Shown here: piece after piece, positions 49,695-58,488 of the stretch | Position numbering within the stretch: the stretch's first letter is position 1 | How the letters are laid out: each line of letters begins with the position of its first letter | From: Pseudomonas multiresinivorans | GTDB taxonomy: Bacteria > Pseudomonadota > Gammaproteobacteria > Pseudomonadales > Pseudomonadaceae | Assembly: GCF_012971725.1 (NCBI RefSeq) | Contig: NZ_CP048833.1 | Coordinates: 682,001 to 746,000, forward strand | Length of the DNA: 64,000 nt | Reading direction: 5' to 3' | Notes under the pieces: model-generated | Databases searched by the model: none | What the model saw: the letters and a program-made list of their open reading frames with translations, nothing else | Told to the model about the DNA's origin: nothing | Position numbers and translations under genes: made by a program

Positions 49695-50846
49695 TTACTT
49701 GATCGCGGTTGGTGGCTGGATCTGGCTCATCAGGTCGTTGTTCCATTGGCCTTCAACCTGGATGTGCGCCGCGGCGCCCAGCAGCACAGCCTCGATGAGG
49801 TTGTGGTTGAGGTAGGTGTACAGGCCCGGCTGCAGGAAGGTGTACAGCGCAGCGCCGGCTGCACCGCCCGGAATGAACCAGGTTTCCAGGTCTTCCTCCG
49901 GCGGGTTGTGGAACTTGCCGGTGGCCCAAACGTGGTCGCCATGGCCGCCGATGAGGTGCGGGCGGGTATCGCGGTTGGCCTGTGAATGGACGATCAGCAG
50001 GGTCTCGCCGACATTGGCCTTGAGCGCATTCTTGCCGGTCAGGGCGCCGACCTTGCCGTTGAACACGATGTGGCTGGGAATCAGCCCCTTCATGACCTGC
50101 TGCATGTCGTTGTAGCTTTCCATGGGCGTGCCATAGCGCTTGAAGTTGCCGTCCTTGTCGCGCGGGACGTAGAAGTCCTGCTCGCCGATATAGACCACCT
50201 TGTCGTACTTCAGCGCCTTGCCGTCGCGGTCCTTCAGGCCGTCGCGCGGCAGCACCATGATCGCGCCGTTCATGCCCGAGACCACGTGCCAGGGGATCAT
50301 CGCGCCGCCCGGTGCGCAGTGGTAGACGAACACGCCGGGGCGGGTGGCACGGAAGCGCAGTTTCACTTCCTCGCCGGGCTGGATGATGGTCAGCGCGCCG
50401 CCGCCCAGGGCACCGGTGGAGGCATGGAAGTCGATGTTGTGGGTCAGGGTGTTGGTCGCCGGGTTGACCAGGGTGAGTTCCAGGTAGTCGTCCTGGTGCA
50501 CCACCATCATCGGCCCGGGCACCGAGCCATTGAAGGTCATGGCGTGGATCTCGGTGCCGTCGTCGTCGATGACGTGTTTCTTCTCCTCGATCACCATGCG
50601 GAACTGGACGACCTTGGGCTTGCCCTTGGCGCGCTGCTCGTGGGCATGGACGAAGGGTGGCGCAACCAGCTCGACCTGGACGTGCTCCAGCTTCGAGAGG
50701 TCCACCGACGGCCCCATGTTCTTCGGCGCTGCCTCCCCGTCGGCCATTGCCGTGCCGCTGGCAAGCATGCTGCCGGTGACGCCCAGAACCACGGCGCCGG
50801 CCAGCAGGGTGCGGCGGGAAAGCGAAATCTCTTCCTGATCAAGCAT
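49695..50846 (-). CDS. nirK: Copper-containing nitrite reductase NirK
   Basis: 383 residues. A twin-arginine signal (SRRTLLAGAVVLG, residues 10-22) is followed by two cupredoxin domains. Type 1 copper ligands are His136, Cys177, His187 and Met192. Type 2 ligands are His141, His176 and His348. Catalytic Asp139 (HNIDFHA) and the His in HLIGGHGDHVW are present. It reduces nitrite to NO in the periplasm. ATG 50846 has GGAG upstream. P. aeruginosa uses haem NirS instead, so this is a different branch of denitrification. nirV follows downstream. Confidence 0.97.
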   Translation of the reverse strand: MLDQEEISLSRRTLLAGAVVLGVTGSMLASGTAMADGEAAPKNMGPSVDLSKLEHVQVELVAPPFVHAHEQRAKGKPKVVQFRMVIEEKKHVIDDDGTEIHAMTFNGSVPGPMMVVHQDDYLELTLVNPATNTLTHNIDFHASTGALGGGALTIIQPGEEVKLRFRATRPGVFVYHCAPGGAMIPWHVVSGMNGAIMVLPRDGLKDRDGKALKYDKVVYIGEQDFYVPRDKDGNFKRYGTPMESYNDMQQVMKGLIPSHIVFNGKVGALTGKNALKANVGETLLIVHSQANRDTRPHLIGGHGDHVWATGKFHNPPEEDLETWFIPGGAAGAALYTFLQPGLYTYLNHNLIEAVLLGAAAHIQVEGQWNNDLMSQIQPPTAIK

Positions 50847-50885
50847 GGGTAACTCTCCGTAATCGACGATCTGTCGTTGGGAGAA

Positions 50886-50935
50886 GAAATACCTTGTCGG
50901 CAAATTCCTTCTTTGAGCCGGAACAAAGAAGGAAT
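50886..50935 (-). promoter_or_regulatory. nirK promoter region: FNR-like box within a 32-bp inverted repeat
   Basis: ATTCCTTCTTTG (50904-50915) and CAAAGAAGGAAT (50924-50935) are perfect 12-bp inverted arms with eight bases between. The centre contains TTGAGCCGGAACAA (50913-50926), an FNR/DNR box with two mismatches. TATTTC (minus strand, 50891-50886) is a weak -10 at about the class II distance (22 positions rather than 24). Confidence 0.65.
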
Positions 50936-51089
50936 CAGCTGGACAACGTGTCGCAGGTCCTGCTGTGCGGTAGATCGCGTTTACAGTCTTGTGCCCATGC
51001 AGACGGGCAAGACCGGGCGCGGCGAGGTAAGATTCTTCCTGCTCTGAATTCCAGCCCGGCGTGCGGGCTCCAACGGACAAGGATCCTTC

Positions 51090-53258
51090 ATGCGTCTGTA
51101 CGGACTGACCCTGCTGGCCCTGATCACCGGCTGCCTCGGCATGCAGGAGGCGCACGCGAGCAGCGACGACTCCTGTTATCCGAGCTGGAACCTCAAGCGC
51201 GACACGCTGGACGTGTGCAACAGCCTGCCCTTCCTGAGTCCGGGCAACGACAGCCGGGTCAACCTGCAACTGCTGCTGGCCGACGCCGGGCAGGCCAGCA
51301 TCCCCAACCGTGCGCTGACCGACGACGAGCAGCAACTGGGCTACGGCCAGGTGCCTTTCCCGCTGGCACGCTGGCTCGACGGTGCGACACCGGAAGACGC
51401 GACCGACAGCACCAGCACCGCGTCCCTGGCCGATCTTGCCGCGCGCATCGGCCTGCCGGCGGATGCCGTGCAGTCCTCCGCCGACAGCTTCGCCAGCGGC
51501 GAAGGCAGCCGCTGCCGCAGCAACAATCCGCTCACCGCCCAGGACTTCCTCAGCCAGCTGTTGCTGGCCGAGAGCCTCACCGCCGGCGAGCGCCAGGGCC
51601 TGGCCCGCGCGCGCCTGACCCTGCTGGGTGCCTGCCAGTGGGACGAAACCCAGCTCAGCGTGCTGCTGCCGGGCGACCTGCAGAGCGTCCCGGCCAAGGC
51701 CTACCGTACTTACCTCAAGGGTGCGGCGGACTTCTACAGCGGTCGCTTCGCCGACACGCTGAAATCCTTCCGTAGCCTGCAGGACAGCGACCAGGCCTGG
51801 CTGAAGGAAACCTCGCGCTACATGGTCGCCCGCGCACTGCTCAACCAGGCGCAGCAGAATGCCTTCGACGAGATGGGCTACCCGGACCTGCGCAAGGTCG
51901 ACAAGAAGATCCTCGCCCAGGCCGAATCCGCGCTGGGCGACTACCTCAAGGCTTATCCACAAGGCCGCTACGGCGCCTCGGCCAAGGGCCTGACGCGGCG
52001 TGTCTACTGGCTGATGAGCGATGAAGGCCGGCTCGCCGGCGAGTACGCCGAGCTGTTCGCCCGCGAGGATGCCGACGATCTCGCCCAGCTGGTGCAGGAA
52101 GTCGACAACAAGCTGCTGGTCACCGCGCACCCGGCCGACGTGCGCGATGCGCGCCTGCTGGCGGTGCTCGACCTGATGCAGATGCGTCACCACGAGCCCA
52201 GCGAGCCGCGCGCCCTGGACGCTGCGGGACTGGTCGCGCAGAAGGACCTCTTCGCGAAGAACCCTGGCCTGCATGACTACCTGACGGCGGCCTACCAGCT
52301 CTACGTCGAGGAAAAGCCCGCCGAGGCGCTGAAGTCGCTGCCCGAAGAACTGCCCTCCAAGCTCGACTACCTCGCCTTCAGCCAGCAGGTCCTGCGCGGT
52401 TTCGCCCTCGAGGCCGGCAACGACTGGATCGCCGCCGAGAAACTCTGGCTGCGCCTGTTGCCGCAGGCGGTGCAGCCGTTGCAGCGCGACCAGCTGGAGC
52501 TGGCGCTGGCCTTCAACTACGAGCGCAGCGACCGCCTGGTGAAGGTGTTCGCCGAGGGCTCGCCGGTGCACACGCCGATCATCCGCGAAATCCTCCTGCG
52601 CCACATCGCGGGGCCCGAACTGCTGCGCCAGCAGGCGAAATCCACCAGCGTCTCGGTGGAAGAGCGCGATACCGCGCTGTTCGCCCTGCTCTACAAGGAC
52701 TTGCTGCACGGCCAGTACCAGGCCTACATCGATGACCTCGCGCTGTTGCCCACCGATGGCAGCGGCAAGCCGCTGGGCGCCAGCATCGGTTACCTCTACG
52801 GCAGCATGCCGCTGTCGCTGTTCCAGTGGCCCGGCGGCAAGAACGACAGCGGCTACGAGTGCCCGGCGATCGTCGACGTCGCGCGCGACCTGCTGCAATC
52901 CCCGCCGCCGCCCAAGGCGCTGAACTGCCTGGGCGAGTTCATCCTGCGCAACGGCCTGGACGGCTTCCCGCTCGATACCCAGCCCAGCGAGCGCGAACTG
53001 GGTGGTGGCGAGTCGCTGTTCCCCGGCACGCCCTACTCGCGCATGGACGGCTACCTCAAGGTCATCGCCGACAAGCAGGCGGTGGAAGAGGACCGCGCGT
53101 ACGCGCTGTTCCGCGCCATCAACTGCTTCGCGCCCAGCGGCTTCAATGGCTGCGGCAGTCAGGACATCGCACCGGCGCAGCGCAAGCAGTGGTTCCGCAC
53201 GCTCAAGGGCCAGTACTCCGCCACACCCTGGGCGAAGTCCCTGAAGTACTACTGGTAA
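51090..53258 (+). CDS. Exported hypothetical protein (possible outer-membrane-associated, helical-repeat-like)
   Basis: 722 residues. The N-terminus (MRLYGLTLLALITGC LGM) could be a lipoprotein signal (lipobox LITGC) or a normal signal cut after AHA. The rest is largely helical with repeated Leu/Ala patterns, as in TPR/Sel1-like proteins (for example GAADFYSGRFADTLKSFRSL and YLKAYPQGRYGASAKGLTRR). The C-terminus has several Cys (CFAPSGFNGCG). No catalytic motif is recognised. It corresponds by order to PA5441. The DUF3142 gene follows within six bases. Confidence 0.8.
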   Translation: MRLYGLTLLALITGCLGMQEAHASSDDSCYPSWNLKRDTLDVCNSLPFLSPGNDSRVNLQLLLADAGQASIPNRALTDDEQQLGYGQVPFPLARWLDGATPEDATDSTSTASLADLAARIGLPADAVQSSADSFASGEGSRCRSNNPLTAQDFLSQLLLAESLTAGERQGLARARLTLLGACQWDETQLSVLLPGDLQSVPAKAYRTYLKGAADFYSGRFADTLKSFRSLQDSDQAWLKETSRYMVARALLNQAQQNAFDEMGYPDLRKVDKKILAQAESALGDYLKAYPQGRYGASAKGLTRRVYWLMSDEGRLAGEYAELFAREDADDLAQLVQEVDNKLLVTAHPADVRDARLLAVLDLMQMRHHEPSEPRALDAAGLVAQKDLFAKNPGLHDYLTAAYQLYVEEKPAEALKSLPEELPSKLDYLAFSQQVLRGFALEAGNDWIAAEKLWLRLLPQAVQPLQRDQLELALAFNYERSDRLVKVFAEGSPVHTPIIREILLRHIAGPELLRQQAKSTSVSVEERDTALFALLYKDLLHGQYQAYIDDLALLPTDGSGKPLGASIGYLYGSMPLSLFQWPGGKNDSGYECPAIVDVARDLLQSPPPPKALNCLGEFILRNGLDGFPLDTQPSERELGGGESLFPGTPYSRMDGYLKVIADKQAVEEDRAYALFRAINCFAPSGFNGCGSQDIAPAQRKQWFRTLKGQYSATPWAKSLKYYW

Positions 53259-53263
53259 TCCTG

Positions 53264-53971
53264 GTGCGCCGGGCCGTGGCGTTGGCGCTGGCGCTGCTCG
53301 CGGGCAACACCAGTGCGGCCGGCGTGGACGCCGCCGAGCACGATGCCTTCTGGCTGTGGAGCGGCGTCGCCGCGCAACCGGTGCTGGCCCAGGCTCGCAC
53401 GCTCTATGTACTGCAGGGGCAGGTCAGCGCGCCGCGCCAGCGCGAAGGCCAAGCCCGCCTGATCGCCCAGGGCATCGCCATTCCGCGCCTGAAGCAGGGC
53501 GAGGTCTGGGTGGTCTACCGCGCCCACACCCTGCGCTGGAACGAGGACATCTACCGCACCCTGCTGTCCCAGCTGCGCCGCTGGCGCGCGGCGGGCAATC
53601 CGGTGGTGGGCGTGCAGATCGATTTCGATGCCCGCACGCGTTACCTGCACGAGTACGTCGACTTCCTCCAGGACCTGCGCACGCGCCTGCCCGAGGACTG
53701 CAAGCTGAGCATCACCGGGCTGATGGACTGGGGCAGCAATGGCGCGCCGGAGACCATCAACCGCCTGGCCGGCGTAGTGGACGAGGTGGTGGTGCAGACC
53801 TACCAGGGCCGCCAGACCATCCCCAACTACCAGGCCTACCTGCCCCGCGTGGCGCGACTGCAATTGCCCTTCCGCATCGGCCTGGCGCAGTACGGGGAAT
53901 GGCAGGCGCCGGACTACCTGGCCAAGAGCCGGTGGTTCAGGGGGTATGTGGTGTTCCTGCAGAACCCGTGA
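53264..53971 (+). CDS. DUF3142 family exported protein
   Basis: 235 residues from a GTG five bases after the preceding stop, so translational coupling is likely. An N-terminal signal (VRRAVALALALLAGNTSAAG) is followed by a TIM-barrel-like region: VVGVQIDFDARTRYLHEYVD and VVQTYQGRQTIPNYQAYL, resembling glycoside-hydrolase-like DUF3142 proteins. The conserved Asp pair in QIDFDA could be catalytic, but the substrate is unknown. The start is uncertain, since GTG has no clear RBS. Confidence 0.75.
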   Translation: MRRAVALALALLAGNTSAAGVDAAEHDAFWLWSGVAAQPVLAQARTLYVLQGQVSAPRQREGQARLIAQGIAIPRLKQGEVWVVYRAHTLRWNEDIYRTLLSQLRRWRAAGNPVVGVQIDFDARTRYLHEYVDFLQDLRTRLPEDCKLSITGLMDWGSNGAPETINRLAGVVDEVVVQTYQGRQTIPNYQAYLPRVARLQLPFRIGLAQYGEWQAPDYLAKSRWFRGYVVFLQNP

Positions 53972-53992
53972 GTCTGGAGCGGCGGTGAGTCG

Positions 53993-54097
53993 ATCGCGGA
54001 CGGAGTCCGCTCCTACGCACGCAGGTGGCATCGGTAGGGCGGCGCATTTCCCCGCAGGGTGTTGAACATGGGGTAGGAGCGGACTCCGTCCGCGATA
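53993..54097. repeat. REP-type elements, GTCCGCGAT variant
   Basis: 53993-54017 (ATCGCGGACGGAGTCCGCTCC) and the mirrored 54072-54097 (GTAGGAGCGGACTCCGTCCGC), between convergent genes. Confidence 0.75.
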
Positions 54098-54117
54098 GCT
54101 TCCCGCCGACAGAGGAC

Positions 54118-55521
54118 TTAACTGCCGCCACACCCACACTTGCCGCAGTCGTTCCCGCAACCACCCGCCGCAGCCGGCTCGCGCGAATCGCGCGTGGTGC
54201 CGCCGTTGAGGTTGCGCATCAGCAGCGCGTACTCCAGGTCCAGCTCCTCGGGCACGGGGATGTAGACCACATGACCATCGCCGGGTGCGACGCCAATGGA
54301 TTCGCCCCGCGTGTTCTCCAGCGCGTGCAGGCGGAAGGTGCGGTTGCCCGCCGGGGTCATCAGCTCGACGCTGTCGCCCACCTCGAAGCGATTCTTCACC
54401 CGCACCTCGGCCAGGCCGTTGCGCCGCTCGCCGGTGAACTCGCCGACGAACTGCTGGCGCTCGGAGCGCGAGTGGCCGTACTGGTAGTTCTGGTACTCGT
54501 CGTGCACATGGCGGCGCAGGAAACCCTCGGTGTAGCCGCGGTGGGCGAGGGATTCCAGGGTGTCCATCAGGCCGAGGTCGAAGGCGCGCCCGGCGACGGC
54601 ATCGTCGATGGCCTTGCGGTAGGCCTGGGCGGTGCGCGCGACGTAGTAGTGGGACTTGGTCCGGCCCTCGATCTTCAGCGAATGCACGCCCATCTGCGTC
54701 AAACGTTGCACGTGCTGGATAGCGCGCAGGTCCTTGGAGTTCATGATGTAGGTGCCGTGCTCGTCTTCGAAGGCCTCCATCAGCTCGCCGGGACGATTGC
54801 CCTCTTCGAGCAGGACGATCTCCTTGGTCGGCGCGCCGATGCCCAGGGTCGGCTCGACGTTGCCCACGGCGTGGCCCAGTTCGTCCTCATGGGCGGCGTG
54901 GGTCTGGTACTCCCAGCGGCAGGCGTTGGTGCAGGTGCCCTGGTTGGGGTCGCGGCGGTTGATGTAGCCCGACAGCAGGCAGCGCCCGGAGTAGGCCATG
55001 CACAGCGCGCCGTGGACGAAGACTTCCAGCTCCATGCCGGGCACGCGTTCGCGGATTTCACCGATTTCCTCCAGCGACAGCTCGCGGGACAGGATTACCC
55101 GCTTGAGCCCCTGCTGGCGCCAGAATTCGACGCTGGCCCAGTTCACCGCGTTGGCCTGCACCGAGAGGTGGATATCAACCTCGGGGAAATGCTGGCGAAC
55201 CAGCATGATCAGGCCGGGATCGGACATGATCAGCGCGTCCGGACCCAGGGCGATCACCGATTCGACGTCCTGCAGGAAGGTCTTCAGCTTGGCGTTGTGC
55301 GGGGCGATGTTGACCACTACGTACAGGCGCTTGCCCAGGGCATGGGCCTCGTTGATGCCGGTGGCGAGGTTGGCGTGGTCGAATTCGTTGTTGCGCACCC
55401 GCAGGCTGTAGCGCGGCTGGCCGGCGTAGACGGCGTCGGCGCCATAGGCGAAGGCATGGCGCAGGCTCTTCAGCGAGCCGGCGGGGCAGAGCAGTTCGGG
55501 GGCAAACGGAGTGTGGGACAT
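54118..55521 (-). CDS. trhP: U32 peptidase-family protein, tRNA hydroxylation protein TrhP (YegQ) type
   Basis: 467 residues. The U32 core has ELLCPAGSLKSLRHAFAYGADAVYAG at the start, EVFVHGALCMAYSGRCLLSG (signature with Cys ligands) and TNACRWEY, with a Cys-rich pattern suited to an Fe-S or metal site. TrhP hydroxylates uridine 34 of certain tRNAs with prephenate-linked chemistry in E. coli. An unusual C-terminal tail carries four Cys (GGCGNDCGKCGCGGS). It begins the run back to zwf. Confidence 0.85.
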   Translation of the reverse strand: MSHTPFAPELLCPAGSLKSLRHAFAYGADAVYAGQPRYSLRVRNNEFDHANLATGINEAHALGKRLYVVVNIAPHNAKLKTFLQDVESVIALGPDALIMSDPGLIMLVRQHFPEVDIHLSVQANAVNWASVEFWRQQGLKRVILSRELSLEEIGEIRERVPGMELEVFVHGALCMAYSGRCLLSGYINRRDPNQGTCTNACRWEYQTHAAHEDELGHAVGNVEPTLGIGAPTKEIVLLEEGNRPGELMEAFEDEHGTYIMNSKDLRAIQHVQRLTQMGVHSLKIEGRTKSHYYVARTAQAYRKAIDDAVAGRAFDLGLMDTLESLAHRGYTEGFLRRHVHDEYQNYQYGHSRSERQQFVGEFTGERRNGLAEVRVKNRFEVGDSVELMTPAGNRTFRLHALENTRGESIGVAPGDGHVVYIPVPEELDLEYALLMRNLNGGTTRDSREPAAAGGCGNDCGKCGCGGS

Positions 55522-55611
55522 GGCGGCGCAGCGAGTAGTGGGAAAAAGGCTGCCACTCTAGGAAATTCGCGGGTTGCGCGTGCTGAGCGAGGTCAACGCC
55601 GAGACGTTTTT

Positions 55612-55797
55612 CGTAGGACCGAGGGGGGCGCCCAGTTCTTGTTCGCGAACCGCATGGCACCATGCCTCGCCGGTTCGCGAGCAAGCTCGCTCCTACAGGG
55701 AGCTCCCGGCGTGCGTAGGAGCGGACTCCGTCCGCGATCGATTTCCGCTCGCTCCGAGCAGATCGATAACACATCGCGGACAGAGTCCGCTCCTACG
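55612..55797. repeat. REP-type elements upstream of the U32 gene
   Basis: 55612-55697 (GTAGGACCGAG ... CTCGCTCCTACA) and 55713-55797 (CGTAGGAGCGGACTCCGTCC ... GGACAGAGTCCGCTCCTACG). They make up most of the 285-base gap between the U32 gene start and the zwf stop. Confidence 0.75.
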
Positions 55798-55806
55798 CCG
55801 GTTCGA

Positions 55807-57282
55807 TCATTCCAGCCAGCGGCGCCCCTGCAGCTCCAGCAGCGTCTGCGCCTGCTCCGGCCCGTTGCTGCCGGCCGGATACGGGCGCGGGCTCTGGTAG
55901 TGCTCGTGCCAGCCGGCCAGGATCGGGTCGACCCAGCGCCAGGCCGCTTCCACCTCGTCGCGGCGCATGAACAGCGTCGAGTCGCCCTCGATCACATCCA
56001 GCAGCAGGCGTTCGTAGGCGTCCCAGCGGCGCTTGTTGGTGCTGAAGGCCTGGGCGAGGTTGAGGTCCAGCTCCACCGGCTCCAGCTGCATGCCCTTGCC
56101 TGGCGCCTTGGCCATCAGCTGCACGCTGATGCGCTCCTCCGGCTGCAACCTTATCCACAGGCGGTTGGCCGCGCCGGCGCTGCTGCCGATCAGGCTGTTG
56201 GGCACCGGCTTGAACTGGATGACTATCTCCGAGCACTTTTTCGCCATGCGCTTGCCGGTGCGCAGGTAGAACGGCACGCCGGCCCAGCGCCAGTTGTCGA
56301 TCTCTGCCTGAACGGCGACGAAAGTCTCCGTATCGCTGTCGTTGTCGACATTTTTCTCGAACCAGTAGGCCGGCACTTCCTGCCCGCCAATATGCCCGGC
56401 GGTGTACTGGCCGCGGACGGTCTTGTCCTGCACATCCTGCCCGGTGATTGGCTTGAGCGCCTGGAGGATCTTCACCTTCTCGTTGCGTACCGCCTCGGCA
56501 TCGAAGCGCACCGGCGCTTCCATGGTCACCAGGCAGAGCAGCTGCAGCAGGTGGTTCTGCACCATGTCGCGCATGGCCCCGGCATGATCGTAGTAGCCGC
56601 CGCGGTTTTCCACGCCGAGGGTTTCGCTGACGGTGATCTGCACGTGGTCGATGGGACCGTTACGCCACACCGGCTCGAACAGGGTGTTGGCGAAGCGCAG
56701 GGCCATGAGGTTTTGCACCGTCTCCTTGCCCTGGTAGTGGTCGATGCGGAAGACGCGGGATTCGTCGAACACCTCGCCGATGGCCTGGTTGATCGCCAGC
56801 GCCGACTCCAGCGAATGCCCCAGCGGCTTCTCCAGCACGATGCGCGCCAGCGGGCCGGCCAGGCCGGCGATCTTCAGGTTCTGCGCAATCGGCGCGAACA
56901 GGCTCGGTGCGGTGGCCAGGTAGTGCACCAGCACGCGACCTTCGCTGCGCTTGAGTGCCTTGGCCAAACGACCGAAATCGGCGCTCTGCGAGGCGTCCAT
57001 CGCCACGTATTGCAGGCGCTGGGCGAAGCTGCGCCAGGCTTCGGCGGAGAAATCGCTGCGCGCCACCTGGACCCGGCAGTTGCGTTCGGCCAGTTCGAGG
57101 TAGGCCGCGTTGTCTCGCTGGCTGCGGGCGAGGGCGAAGATCCGCGTATCGGCCGGCAGGCGATTCTCCCGGTGCAGGTGGTAGAGCGCCGGCAGCAGCT
57201 TGTGCAGCGCCAGGTCACCGCTGCCGCCGAACACCAGAATGTCGCAGGAGCTGGGAAGACTAAGGCTGGCGGGCGTATTCAA
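55807..57282 (-). CDS. zwf: Glucose-6-phosphate 1-dehydrogenase (second copy type)
   Basis: 491 residues. The nucleotide-binding FGGSGDLALHKLLPALYHL (about 18-36; GGSGDLA in place of the commoner GATGDLA), active-site RIDHYQGKETVQNL (about 177-190) and EKPLGHSLESA are all present. It oxidises glucose 6-phosphate to 6-phosphogluconolactone with NAD(P). The position matches PA5439, a zwf paralogue apart from the main hexR-zwf-pgl cluster. It is divergent from a HexR-type gene with an operator between. Confidence 0.9.
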   Translation of the reverse strand: MNTPASLSLPSSCDILVFGGSGDLALHKLLPALYHLHRENRLPADTRIFALARSQRDNAAYLELAERNCRVQVARSDFSAEAWRSFAQRLQYVAMDASQSADFGRLAKALKRSEGRVLVHYLATAPSLFAPIAQNLKIAGLAGPLARIVLEKPLGHSLESALAINQAIGEVFDESRVFRIDHYQGKETVQNLMALRFANTLFEPVWRNGPIDHVQITVSETLGVENRGGYYDHAGAMRDMVQNHLLQLLCLVTMEAPVRFDAEAVRNEKVKILQALKPITGQDVQDKTVRGQYTAGHIGGQEVPAYWFEKNVDNDSDTETFVAVQAEIDNWRWAGVPFYLRTGKRMAKKCSEIVIQFKPVPNSLIGSSAGAANRLWIRLQPEERISVQLMAKAPGKGMQLEPVELDLNLAQAFSTNKRRWDAYERLLLDVIEGDSTLFMRRDEVEAAWRWVDPILAGWHEHYQSPRPYPAGSNGPEQAQTLLELQGRRWLE

Positions 57283-57311
57283 GACTTATTCCCTGGGCGT
57301 GGCGGTTAGTT

Positions 57312-57328
57312 TTGTAGTATAACTACAA
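57312..57328. promoter_or_regulatory. HexR-type operator between zwf and the RpiR-family gene
   Basis: TTGTAGTATAACTACAA is a perfect 17-bp palindrome with three central bases. It fits the HexR pattern TTGT-N7/8-ACAA (TGTARTWWWAYTACA). It lies 30 bp from zwf and 45 bp from the regulator start, so it can control both divergently. Confidence 0.8.
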
Positions 57329-57372
57329 CAAGACTACATAAATTTCAGACAACTATCACCGAGCCTATCCCT

Positions 57373-58257
57373 GTGAACCTTTTGCAGCACATTGCCCAGT
57401 CGCGTCATCTGCTCCGCAAGTCGGAGCTCAAGGTTGCCGATCACGTGATGCAGGATCCTGCATCGGTCATGCACAGCTCCATGGCGGACCTCGCCCACAG
57501 CGTCGGCGTCAGCGAGCCGACTATCGTGCGCTTCTGCCGCGCCATTGGCTGCAGCGGTTTTCAGGACCTCAAGCTCAAGCTGGCGCAGAGCCTCGCCGCT
57601 GGCGCGAGTTTCGGTCAGTTTTCGATCAATGAGAGCGACTCGGTGGCGGACTTCAGCCTGAAGATCTTCGACACCACCCTGCACTCGCTGATGGAAGTGC
57701 GCGAAAACCTCGACACACACGCGCTGGAGCGTGCCATCGCGGCTATCGCCCATGCCCAGCGTGTGGAGTTCTACGGCTTCGGCGCTTCCGGCGCGGTGGC
57801 GGCGGATGCCCAGCACAAGTTCTTCCGCCTGCTGCTGTCGGCAGCGGCCTACTCCGACCCGCACATGCAGGCCATGTCGGCGGTGACGCTGAAGCCTTCG
57901 GACGTGGCGATCTGCATCTCCCAGTCCGGCCGCTCCAAGGACCTGCTGGTGACCGCCAACCTGGTGCGCGAAGCCGGCGCTACGCTCATCACCCTGTGCC
58001 CCAGCCAGACTCCGCTGGCCGACCTGGCCACGGTGAACCTGGCGGTGGACGTGCACGAAGACACCGACATCTACACCCCGCTGACCTCGCGTATCGCCCA
58101 CCTGGTGGTGATCGACGTGCTGGCGATGGGCGTGGCCATGGCCCGCGGCCCGGACTTGGTGAATCACCTCAAGAGCGTGAAGCGCAGCCTGCGTAGCCTG
58201 CGCCTGTCGCCCAAGGTGGTGAAGAACCACGAGGAGCGCCCGGAAGAGGCGTCCTGA
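57373..58257 (+). CDS. RpiR/HexR-family transcriptional regulator
   Basis: 294 residues. The N-terminal RpiR HTH (about 1-75: LAHSVGVSEPTIVRFCRAIG) is followed by a C-terminal SIS sugar-phosphate domain (about 125-255: FYGFGASGAVAADAQHKF, ISQSGRSKDLL, DTDIYTPLTSRIAHLV). It is clearly a paralogue of HexR, the 2-keto-3-deoxy-6-phosphogluconate-responsive repressor. It starts at a GTG with a poor RBS. It probably represses the divergent zwf through the palindrome at 57312. Effector inferred. Confidence 0.88.
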   Translation: MNLLQHIAQSRHLLRKSELKVADHVMQDPASVMHSSMADLAHSVGVSEPTIVRFCRAIGCSGFQDLKLKLAQSLAAGASFGQFSINESDSVADFSLKIFDTTLHSLMEVRENLDTHALERAIAAIAHAQRVEFYGFGASGAVAADAQHKFFRLLLSAAAYSDPHMQAMSAVTLKPSDVAICISQSGRSKDLLVTANLVREAGATLITLCPSQTPLADLATVNLAVDVHEDTDIYTPLTSRIAHLVVIDVLAMGVAMARGPDLVNHLKSVKRSLRSLRLSPKVVKNHEERPEEAS

Positions 58258-58266
58258 GACCATACC

Positions 58267-58346
58267 TGTAGGAGCGAGCTTGCTCGCGAACAGAGCTAGC
58301 CGGGTGTTCCAGGGCTGAGCGGTTCGCGAGCAAGCTCGCTCCTACA
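58267..58346. repeat. REP-type element, TGTAGGAGCGAG family
   Basis: TGTAGGAGCGAGCTTGCTCG and mirrored GCGAGCAAGCTCGCTCCTACA downstream of the HexR-like gene. The rest of the gap to 58488 shows no other feature. Confidence 0.8.
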
Positions 58347-58488
58347 AAAGCCCGCCGCCTGGGTTGGCCGATGTAGCGGCTCGCCGACCGCTCGTCGGCG
58401 TCACCGGCGCTTCACCACCACGTCGTCAAACGGTCATCCGTCCCCAGCATTCTGGCGTCTCCAGCCCTTCGGCCTTGGGAGATGCGAG

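Noticed and set aside
39824..51089. Mobile element carrying the denitrification genes
   Set aside because: No integrase, transposase, tRNA or flanking direct repeats are visible, so only an inserted block relative to P. aeruginosa can be stated.
50847..52898. Upstream extension of nirK to a 1067-codon protein
   Set aside because: The frame is open by chance through the divergent promoter and gene at 51090. NirK has a Tat signal and RBS at 50846.
54025..57309. Plus-strand frame of over 1000 codons opposite trhP and zwf
   Set aside because: Antisense frame covering two conserved minus-strand genes and two REP gaps.
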